Source: Tumidithrix helvetica
Lineage (GTDB): Bacteria; Cyanobacteriota; Cyanobacteriia; Pseudanabaenales; Pseudanabaenaceae
Reading direction: 5' to 3'
DNA length: 64,000 nucleotides
Assembly: GCF_965232925.1 (NCBI RefSeq)
Contig: NZ_CBDDRA010000012.1
Coordinates: forward strand, 95,428-159,427
The stretch's first letter is position 1. Each line of letters begins with the position of its first letter. A model generated the notes under the pieces. It was not told the origin of the DNA and ran no database searches. It saw nothing but the letters and a program-made list of their open reading frames with translations. Made by a program: the position numbers and the translations under genes. Below are positions 51,154 to 57,930 of this stretch, piece after piece.

Positions 51154-51835
51154 AGCAATTGTTGATTCTGGACATATCAGGCTAAGTCTAGAGAAATGGT
51201 TATTTAAAACTCAAAGACATCTTACAATTTTTACAAAGCAAAATTATCCCTACTGACAGATTGCTTTTGCAATTGAGAAGCTTTTTCTCTCTTGTGCTTT
51301 ACTAGGTTAGGGAAAATACCTATTCAATTCGAATATGTGTTGATATTTTTCTCAGTCATTTTTCTCAGTCATTTTTCTCGGTCATCCTATGGATATTCCC
51401 AATCCCCAAAAATCCTAGTTGCAAATTAGAGCCCTTTCCATTATTCCTGTCTATTCTCGCGATCGCTGCTAGATAGAACTCTTATAAAAGCTGTTGAGAA
51501 CATTCCTACATCCTCATGTTACCTTTAGGTTTATCTTTACTTGTTTTGAATTTACAAAACAGAATATTTTGTGAATGCCAAGCCAATTCAATTTGAATAA
51601 TCTGTAAGAAACCTGCCGCGATCGCATTTTGTAGCGATGAAAAGATAAACGATCGTGTTTATGTTGGGAGTGCGTTGTTTTTATCTTAGTTATCTGCTTA
51701 AAATGTGCAATTATTTATCTAGAGTTTATACGGAGTATATATTTAATTGTTGTTTAGGTTGCTCGTGATGAAAAACTGAGCGCGTTTACAGGGAGGGTAA
51801 AAAATAGATCTAGTGCGAAGTGAAGTACTTAACTA
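51154..51835. other. 682-bp intergenic region with a 13-bp triple repeat
   Basis: No gene is visible. Three tandem copies of ATTTTTCTCAGTC (third with G for A) occupy 51345-51383. The rest is AT-rich; it presumably includes promoters for pgm (left) and the pentapeptide-repeat gene (right). No tRNA or hairpin of note. Confidence 0.6.
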
Positions 51836-52471
51836 ATGAACATTCAAGAAAAGCTAGAACAGCATAAAGCCTGGTTGAGAACGGATGGTGGAGAGGGCGA
51901 GAGGTTTAAAGCGAGTAAAGCTGACCTCAGCGGATCGGATCTGTTTGGCGCTAACCTCAAAGGAGCTGACTTTAGTTTTGCCAATCTTGCTGGAGCTAAC
52001 CTTAGTGATGCCAACCTTGGTTTTGCGAATCTCTTTGAAGCCAACCTTACAGAAGCCAACCTGAGTGGCGCTAACCTTAAAGGGGCTAACCTTAGTTTTG
52101 CGAATCTCACAGGAACTAACCTAGAAAGTGCAAATTTGATTGAAGCGAATCTCGTTGAAGCAAATTTGATTGAAGCGAATCTTTGCAAATCTAAACTCAG
52201 AGAAGCTTACCTCAGTCGAGCCAACCTCGAAGCGGCTAACCTTAGTTTTGCCAATCTCACAGGAGCCTACCTTGAAGGAGCCAATCTGGTTGGTGTAAAC
52301 CTCAAAGGGAGTAGTTTCATTGGAGCTTATCTGGATGGAGCAAATCTCACGGGAGCGAATCTTTCGGGAGCGAACCTGATCGGAGCAAACCTGTTTGGAA
52401 CTATTCTAATTGCAGCAACGCTCTGTAATACCACAATGCCTGATGGAAAAATTGATAATTCAGGTTGTTAG
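51836..52471 (+). CDS. Pentapeptide-repeat protein
   Basis: From about residue 27 this 211-residue protein is a nearly unbroken run of A(N/D)Lxx pentapeptides (ADLSGSDLFGANLKGADFSFANLAGANLSDANLGF...), ending in a short LCNTTMPDGKIDNSGC tail. The fold is a right-handed quadrilateral beta-helix of the size and charge seen in gyrase-protecting Qnr/MfpA proteins and also in many cyanobacterial proteins of unknown role. An N-terminal helix (MNIQEKLEQHKAWLRTDGG) precedes it. I cannot assign a function. Confidence 0.9.
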   Translation: MNIQEKLEQHKAWLRTDGGEGERFKASKADLSGSDLFGANLKGADFSFANLAGANLSDANLGFANLFEANLTEANLSGANLKGANLSFANLTGTNLESANLIEANLVEANLIEANLCKSKLREAYLSRANLEAANLSFANLTGAYLEGANLVGVNLKGSSFIGAYLDGANLTGANLSGANLIGANLFGTILIAATLCNTTMPDGKIDNSGC

Positions 52472-52507
52472 TAGTTTCTACTTTGGTCTTTTATGGTTAG
52501 AAATCTC

Positions 52508-54703
52508 CTAAGTCGCTAGGAGTTGTTGAATCGTAGCTGCCAATTGTTGCAGCCTAACGGGTTTGGTCAGGTAATCATTGGCTCCTGCTTGTAAACAGCG
52601 ATCGCGCTCGGCAGGCGTGTCTAGGGCAGTAAGTGCCAAGATCGGCACATCGACTAAGTATGGATCGTAGCGGATCTGTCGGATTGCTTCAAACCCATCC
52701 ACCCCTGGCAGTTGAATATCCATCAAAATCAGATTGGGGTGTTCAGATCGAGCCAAATCAATGGCTATTTGTCCGGTTCTCGCTAAGAGTAAGCTATAGC
52801 CTATAGCTGAAAGGTAGTTTGAAACTGTAAGGATTTTGGCTTCGTTGTTTTCTGCCAACAAGATGAGGTTAGATGACGCTTTCTCAGCTTGCTTGGTATC
52901 TTTACTGGATTGTGGTTGAGTTTTGTTAGTGGAAGATGGCACAAAATCAGTACAGGGAAGATCGATCGCAAAACAACTGCCTACCCCCACCTCACTGGTT
53001 AACCCCACATGACCTCCGTGAAGTTCGACGATTTGTTTCACTAGAACTAGACCTAAACCCGTCCCAGTATATTTACGATTGAGGTTGCTATCAATTTGAA
53101 TGAAGGGTCGAAACAGTTTACTGATATCTTCTGGAGCAATACCAATACCTGTATCAACGATGGCAATTCGCAGGAAAGACCTCTCCCCCATCCCCTCTGC
53201 CTCAAGGAGAGGGGAGTTCTCTTTCTGTTGCTGTTTGTGCGTGACTTCTAAGGTGATACGTCCTCCCTCTGGCGTAAATTTGACAGCATTGTTGAGCAGG
53301 TTGATCAAGACTTGGCGGATGCGTCGTTCATCCACATATAGATCGGGCAGGTCAGGTGGGAAGTTTGTCGCAATCTGGATGCCTTTTTTGAAGGCTTGTT
53401 GCTTGATAAATGCCAGACTCGATTGGCAGAGAGGCACTACAGGGACGGGGGCGTAATCGAGTTCCATCTTACCTGATTCTATTTTGGCAACGTCGAGAAT
53501 GTCGGTAATTAGCTCTAATAAATGGTAGCCACTGCGCTCGATAGTTTTTAGCGCATTAAGTTGTCTCTCTTCGATCGCGCCAAAAATGCCGTCCTGTAGC
53601 CCTTCAGTCATTCCTAAAACGGCGTTGAGAGGAGTGCGAAGTTCGTGACTCATGTTGGCGAGAAATTCGTCCTTGAGGTGGGTGGCATGGATGAGTTCGG
53701 CATTGGTAAGTTGTAATTGCTCTTCTGTTTGCTTGTGCGCTGTGAGTTCCTTCTGGACTTTCTCATAGAGTTCGGCTTTCTCGATCGCAATCGCCAATTG
53801 GATACCAAGATCCTGCAAGAATTCGGCTTCTATGGGATTCCATCGATGCTGCTCGTTATGGGTAGTGGCGACAGCGAATCCCCAAAGACTAGCAGCTCTA
53901 CCATTGAATGGAAGCACAATGGGTGCAATTACTGATGATTTTGACCTGAATGCATACAGCAGATCGTACAGACAATGCTGTTCGCAGTCTGAGGCATCCT
54001 TAGGAATAATCTCGCGGACTCCATGCATATATTGGTTATAGCATGCACTAGAGAAACAAAAATTGCTGCGAAGGCTTGTGGCAACGAGCGGATCTTCTGC
54101 ATTTGTGGCTATGACATTTAACCTGTCACCCTCAGCATTGGGTCGCAAGATGATTACCCGATCTGCATTTACCAGATGCTGGATTTCGTTAACTGCCGTG
54201 GTGAGAATATTCTCTAAATCGAGTGATTTGTGAATCTTTTGAATAATTCTCCTAAATGCAGATTCTCGCTCGATTTGTCGATTTTGAATTATTGCTGCAG
54301 TTTTATGCTGGCTGATATCAAACATCATGCCAACAGCACCTATAAGTTGTTCGGATGTGTTGCGATTGAGAACTGCTTTGGAATTTACCCACGTAACTCG
54401 ACCATCTTTATCTAAAAGCCGATGTTCGGACTCCCACGGTAAGCCTACATGAATAGTTTGCTCCCATTCTGATAACACGCGATCGAGATCTTCGGGATGA
54501 ATAACTTGACTCCAATCATTGCCAATCATCTCTTCTACTGTCAGCTCAGCAGTTGCCAAATAGCGATCGTTAACGAAAATATTATGCCCTGGTAGGTTGG
54601 TGAAGAACATGCATACGGGTACACCTTCTAACAAACGCAAAAAGCAGGAGTTTGTTTCGCAGAGATCGTTTTCTAAATATTGAATCTTTGTGGAGCTAGA
54701 CAT
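52508..54703 (-). CDS. PAS-GAF hybrid sensor histidine kinase with C-terminal receiver
   Basis: This 731-residue protein has PAS (about 15-140, DRYLATAELTVEEMIGNDWSQVIHPEDLDRVL), GAF (about 150-315, with FCFSSACYNQYMHGVREIIPKDASDC and a cysteine that could be a chromophore candidate), HisKA with H in NMSHELRTPLNAV, HATPase (VLINLLNNAVKF, DTGIGIAPEDISKLFRPF, GTGLGLVLVKQIV), then REC (ILMDIQLPGVDGF, D about 665). The kinase should autophosphorylate and pass phosphate to its own receiver. No output gene is adjacent; the ligand is unknown. Confidence 0.92.
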   Translation of the reverse strand: MSSSTKIQYLENDLCETNSCFLRLLEGVPVCMFFTNLPGHNIFVNDRYLATAELTVEEMIGNDWSQVIHPEDLDRVLSEWEQTIHVGLPWESEHRLLDKDGRVTWVNSKAVLNRNTSEQLIGAVGMMFDISQHKTAAIIQNRQIERESAFRRIIQKIHKSLDLENILTTAVNEIQHLVNADRVIILRPNAEGDRLNVIATNAEDPLVATSLRSNFCFSSACYNQYMHGVREIIPKDASDCEQHCLYDLLYAFRSKSSVIAPIVLPFNGRAASLWGFAVATTHNEQHRWNPIEAEFLQDLGIQLAIAIEKAELYEKVQKELTAHKQTEEQLQLTNAELIHATHLKDEFLANMSHELRTPLNAVLGMTEGLQDGIFGAIEERQLNALKTIERSGYHLLELITDILDVAKIESGKMELDYAPVPVVPLCQSSLAFIKQQAFKKGIQIATNFPPDLPDLYVDERRIRQVLINLLNNAVKFTPEGGRITLEVTHKQQQKENSPLLEAEGMGERSFLRIAIVDTGIGIAPEDISKLFRPFIQIDSNLNRKYTGTGLGLVLVKQIVELHGGHVGLTSEVGVGSCFAIDLPCTDFVPSSTNKTQPQSSKDTKQAEKASSNLILLAENNEAKILTVSNYLSAIGYSLLLARTGQIAIDLARSEHPNLILMDIQLPGVDGFEAIRQIRYDPYLVDVPILALTALDTPAERDRCLQAGANDYLTKPVRLQQLAATIQQLLAT

Positions 54704-55280
54704 ACTTATTCCTAAGTAACGATCGTAAAAATGACCTACTAAACCGTAAAAACCATCTTTTTATTTTTCGTATATATTTCATAGCTCCTAACAAATAATT
54801 TTAACAGTAAAAAATGAGGAAATTCTGAGGAAGCCAAAAAACTTTTGCAAAAAAGATATAAATAAGTCAAAAATCTCGGGAATTTGTGGAATACGTGCGA
54901 TCGCTCGCTCGAAAAGCTTGGCGATCGCCTGCTTAACACTGTTTTTCGCTTGATTGGAACGAACTATTTAACGTGAATTTGGGTCAAGGATTTCGGAACA
55001 AAGCAATCTGACTTGCTGGAACCAAGGGGTTTGATCCCCCTGCCCGATAGGGCATCCCCCTTGCAAAAGGGAAGTGTGTTCTCCCCCCTTTTTTCAAGGG
55101 GGGCTGGGGGGGATCCTTGGGATGTATAGCGTTTCAGGTTTTCTTATCCCGAACTGACGTTAGTTTTAGGCGAAGGTTTACTAAAAATATCGCGCCAACT
55201 AAAAAATTCCCCGCACCACAGAATTCCCTCATTTTTTGCCGTTAGGTTGAATTGTACTAACTAAACTAGGGGTGATAGTT
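54704..55280. other. Intergenic region with dispersed repeats before the paralogue cluster
   Basis: This 577-bp non-coding stretch holds a minus-strand copy of the motif found before the paralogue genes (AGAATTTCCTCATTTTTTAC, 54807-54826), a plus-strand copy at 55220-55239, and a C/G-rich hairpin, CCCCCCTT / AAGGGGGG (55083-55103). The 55109-55158 segment resembles 26436-26485. An ORF at 54739-54939 on the minus strand is low in coding character and I reject it. Confidence 0.55.
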
Positions 55281-55631
55281 TTGAAAACATTAGAAATTCT
55301 GAAATTGCTGGATGAATACATAGGAGGATTTGGAAGTTTCTCTGTTGGGAATTTCAACGACAAAACCCTTGCTGAGTTTTATCCAGAATATTGTGGTTTT
55401 GAGTTAGATCCGCATGTATTTCAATACATCGGAAGAAATGTGCATGAAAAATTTATTGCGATTTTTTTCTCTGTACCACCCGATCAACAGGCAGACATCA
55501 TCCGTGGAGTTTTAAAGAAGTTTCCGCTAAATGCGCCATCTTATTGCCCAAAGTCGAGAACCCAAGATCTCTATGCAGAATTATTAGGTGTCGCTGAATA
55601 TCTGGAATGTTTATCACTCCAACTAGCATAA
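55281..55631 (+). CDS. Tandem paralogue family, member 1 (unknown function)
   Basis: The start is taken at TTG 55281 (116 residues), since AGGGG lies 8 nt upstream and overlaps the alternative GTG 55272. Family blocks are LEILKLLDEYIGGFGSFSVGNFNDKTLAEFYPEYCGFEL, VHEKFIAIFFSVPPDQQADIIRGVLKKFPLNAPSYCPKSRTQDLYAELLGVAEYLE. The IIRGVLKKFP-PS-KSRT-LY-ELL-AE core is shared by all four copies in a row. I recognise no family. The protein is soluble and helical, and could be an adaptor in the neighbouring signalling region, by inference. Confidence 0.68.
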   Translation: MKTLEILKLLDEYIGGFGSFSVGNFNDKTLAEFYPEYCGFELDPHVFQYIGRNVHEKFIAIFFSVPPDQQADIIRGVLKKFPLNAPSYCPKSRTQDLYAELLGVAEYLECLSLQLA

Positions 55632-55650
55632 CAAGGGGGTTTGATTTACT

Positions 55651-56007
55651 TTGAAAGCACAAGAAGTCTTGAGCTTGCTTCATCAATACATTGGTTTATC
55701 TGAAGATTTTTCGCTTGGGGATTTTACCCCTCAAACGCTTATTGAGTTTTATCCAGAATATTGTGGTTTTGAGTTAGAGCATTTTTTCTATCGATACAAG
55801 GGAAGCCTATACATCGAAGACAATGTGTATAGAAGGTTCATTACGATTTTGCTGAGGTCACCTGCCGATCGCAAAGCCAAGATAATTCGTGGGGTTTTAA
55901 AGAGATTTCCGCTAGATGCGCCATCTCGCCCAAAGACGAGAACCAAAGAGCTTTACGCCGATTTATTGAGCATTGCTGAGAGAATAGAAGGTTCATCGAC
56001 CCCTTAG
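55651..56007 (+). CDS. Tandem paralogue family, member 2
   Basis: The product has 118 residues from TTG 55651, with AAGGGGG upstream. Compared with member 1 it keeps LSLLHQYIGLSEDFSLGDFTPQTLIEFYPEYCGFELE and IIRGVLKRFPLDAPSRPKTRTKELYADLLSIAERIEG. The middle differs (FFYRYKGSLYIEDNVYRRFITILLRSPADRKA). It begins 20 bp after member 1. No signal peptide or membrane segment. Confidence 0.68.
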   Translation: MKAQEVLSLLHQYIGLSEDFSLGDFTPQTLIEFYPEYCGFELEHFFYRYKGSLYIEDNVYRRFITILLRSPADRKAKIIRGVLKRFPLDAPSRPKTRTKELYADLLSIAERIEGSSTP

Positions 56008-56116
56008 ATTGGGTCTTAGCTAAAAAATTACCCTTTGCTTGTCACCCAAGGCACAGAATCTCCTCATTTTTTACTGCAAGCTTAAACTGTATTGACTTAA
56101 ATTTCAGGGGGGAGTT

Positions 56117-56464
56117 GTGGGTTTCATTATAGAGAGGCTCTTAGGATTACTTGACAAGTATATTGGGGTATTTGAAAGTTGCTCTCTGAATAACTTCAGC
56201 AATCAAATGCTTACTAACTTTTATCAAGAGGAATGCGATATCGCGCTGAATCCCTGGTTGATTGAAGAGATCGGAAAAACTTCACACGAACGATTTTTTT
56301 CTATTTTGCTGATTTCCCCATCTGCTCGCAAAGCCAAGATAATTCGTGGGGTTTTAAAGAGATTTCCACCAGATGCGCCATCTCAACCAAAAACGAGAAC
56401 CAAAGAGCTTTACGATGAACTATTGAGCATTGCTGAGAGATTAGAAGGTTCATCACCTCGTTAA
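56117..56464 (+). CDS. Tandem paralogue family, member 3
   Basis: This 115-residue protein from GTG 56117 has AGGGGGGAG upstream. It keeps LLGLLDKYIGVFESCSLNNFSNQMLTNFYQEECDIAL, then RKAKIIRGVLKRFPPDAPSQPKTRTKELYDELLSIAERLEG, close to member 2 in the C-half (nearly identical over 30 residues). A copy of the shared motif (56055-56074) precedes it. The recent similarity in the C-half suggests gene conversion or recent duplication. Confidence 0.68.
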   Translation: MGFIIERLLGLLDKYIGVFESCSLNNFSNQMLTNFYQEECDIALNPWLIEEIGKTSHERFFSILLISPSARKAKIIRGVLKRFPPDAPSQPKTRTKELYDELLSIAERLEGSSPR

Positions 56465-56643
56465 ATTAGTCTTGGCTAAAATTTTGCCGCGTTGCCTGTC
56501 ACCACAGAATTTCCTCATTTTTTACGATTATGTTTATTCTTGGGAACTTCAGTCGCTATGAAGTAGCAAGGGTTATTTAAACGCCTGAAATGCTCTGTGC
56601 TTAAAACTTCAAGCGTCGATTAAACATAATTCGAGGGGATATA

Positions 56644-57069
56644 GTGGTTTTTAAGATAGGAAGTCTCCTAAGATTTATAGATGAATATATTGGTTCGGAT
56701 GAATATGTCTCTCTGGGGGATTTTACCGATCTCACGCTCGAAGAGTTTTTTCAGGAATCTTGTGATGTTGATGACGATTCGTTGTTTTTTCAATACACAG
56801 GAAAAAATGTGTATCAAAGATTTATGGCGGTTTTGTTCGTTGCTCCTCCCGATCGCAAAGCAAAGATAATCTATGAGGTTTTAAAGCGATTTCCGCTAGA
56901 TGCGCCATCTCATTGCTCAAAGACAAGAACTCAAGAACTTTACGAAAAATTATTAGATATGGCTGAAGATCTAGAAGGTTTATCGCCACAAAAGGATAAC
57001 GAGGAGGTTTCTTTTTTCACCGATAAAACCTATAATCAAAAATTAGGGAATTCGCAACTACCAACCTAA
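56644..57069 (+). CDS. Tandem paralogue family, member 4 (extended C-terminus)
   Basis: This 141-residue protein starts at GTG 56644, with GAGGGG upstream. It has LRFIDEYIGSDEYVSLGDFTDLTLEEFFQESCDVDDDSLF and RKAKIIYEVLKRFPLDAPSHCSKTRTQELYEKLLDMAEDLEG, where IIYEV replaces IIRGV. A 25-residue tail (NEEVSFFTDKTYNQKLGNSQ) is unique. Its 3' end overlaps by 12 bp the end of a response-regulator gene on the other strand. A motif copy (56506-56525) lies upstream. Confidence 0.66.
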   Translation: MVFKIGSLLRFIDEYIGSDEYVSLGDFTDLTLEEFFQESCDVDDDSLFFQYTGKNVYQRFMAVLFVAPPDRKAKIIYEVLKRFPLDAPSHCSKTRTQELYEKLLDMAEDLEGLSPQKDNEEVSFFTDKTYNQKLGNSQLPT

Positions 57070-57444
57070 GATCTTGGCGATTTGCAAAACCAGCTTAACG
57101 GAACTGAAGGGCTTGGCGATCGCTCCCTTAACGCCGAGTTGAGAGAACTTGTGGGGTTCGGTGAGATCGGTGCGAGATGTGAGCAAGACGACGGGAATAC
57201 TTGCAAGGGCTGGATCGGATTGCAGTTCTTTTAGAAAGGTAAATCCATCCATATCGGGCATCATGACATCTAGCAAAATCGCATCGGGCTTAGATTCTGC
57301 GATCGCTTCTAATCCATCCTTCCCTGAGGCGGCAATCGTGGGTTTCCAATCGCTAAAATATTCTAGACAAGCCCCCACAATTTGGCGAATGTTCTCTTCA
57401 TCATCAATAAATAAAAGCTTTTTATCGGTGTTGGTCGTATTCAT
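57058..57444 (-). CDS. Single-domain response regulator
   Basis: This 128-residue CheY-like receiver has the acidic pair DDEEN, phosphoacceptor in DAILLDVMMPDMDGF (D about 56), T/S switch LLTSRTD and KPFSS. No output domain; it would pass phosphate to other proteins. It is the downstream partner of a same-strand run: RR, RR and a large hybrid kinase. Confidence 0.93.
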   Translation of the reverse strand: MNTTNTDKKLLFIDDEENIRQIVGACLEYFSDWKPTIAASGKDGLEAIAESKPDAILLDVMMPDMDGFTFLKELQSDPALASIPVVLLTSRTDLTEPHKFSQLGVKGAIAKPFSSVKLVLQIAKILGW

Positions 57445-57524
57445 GCTTTCGGTCAGAAATTATTCGCGATCTCGGTTAGCCCCAATATAAAATACAAAAA
57501 TGAGAACAATCTGAGGAGAAATAC

Positions 57525-57899
57525 CTACCAGCCCAACAATTGAGCAACTTGGTCGGCAAGGGTGACTGGATTGAAGGGCTTGGCGATCGTCCCTACTACC
57601 CCTAATTGAGAAAACCTTTCGCGATCGCTGGCTTGTACTTTTGCAGTTAAGAGAATCACGGGAATATTTTGGGTGTCTGGATTTTCTTGTAGGTTGCGAT
57701 AAACGGTAATGCCATCCATCTCAGGCATCATCACATCCAACAGAATAGCATCTGGCTGCACGGTTTCCAAAAGTCTAAATCCTTCTCGCCCAGAATTTGC
57801 CAAGCGTACAGTCCAGCCTTTAAAGCTCTGTAGGCAAACCGCAATTACCTCAGAGAGGTTTGGTTCATCATCAATCAGTAGAATAGATTTAGCAGACAC
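57525..57899 (-). CDS. Single-domain response regulator, paralogue
   Basis: This 124-residue receiver (MSAKSILLIDDEPNLSEVIAVCLQSFKGW) has DAILLDVMMPEMDGI (D about 55), LLTAKVQ and KPFNPVTLADQ. It uses GTG 57899 with a perfect AGGAGG site 8 nt upstream. It shares long blocks with the next receiver (57058), so the two are duplicates. A short receiver directly after the kinase gene suggests a phosphorelay partner. Confidence 0.93.
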   Translation of the reverse strand: MSAKSILLIDDEPNLSEVIAVCLQSFKGWTVRLANSGREGFRLLETVQPDAILLDVMMPEMDGITVYRNLQENPDTQNIPVILLTAKVQASDRERFSQLGVVGTIAKPFNPVTLADQVAQLLGW

Positions 57900-57930
57900 G
57901 AGTGGAACCTCCTATATATAAAAACATTTG

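Noticed and set aside
51345..51383. CRISPR array from the 13-bp repeats
   Set aside because: The units are head-to-tail without spacers and too short; no cas genes are in the window.
51844..52188. Minus-strand ORF opposite the pentapeptide repeat gene
   Set aside because: It is the periodic shadow of the repeats.
54739..54939. 66-residue minus ORF in the gap before the paralogue cluster
   Set aside because: Its composition is low-complexity (F/L/S-rich), it has no ribosome site, and it overlaps a copy of the shared motif.
55011..55105. G/C-run region as a specific regulatory element
   Set aside because: C-run/G-run hairpins of this type are common intergenic repeats of cyanobacteria; nothing links it to a gene here.
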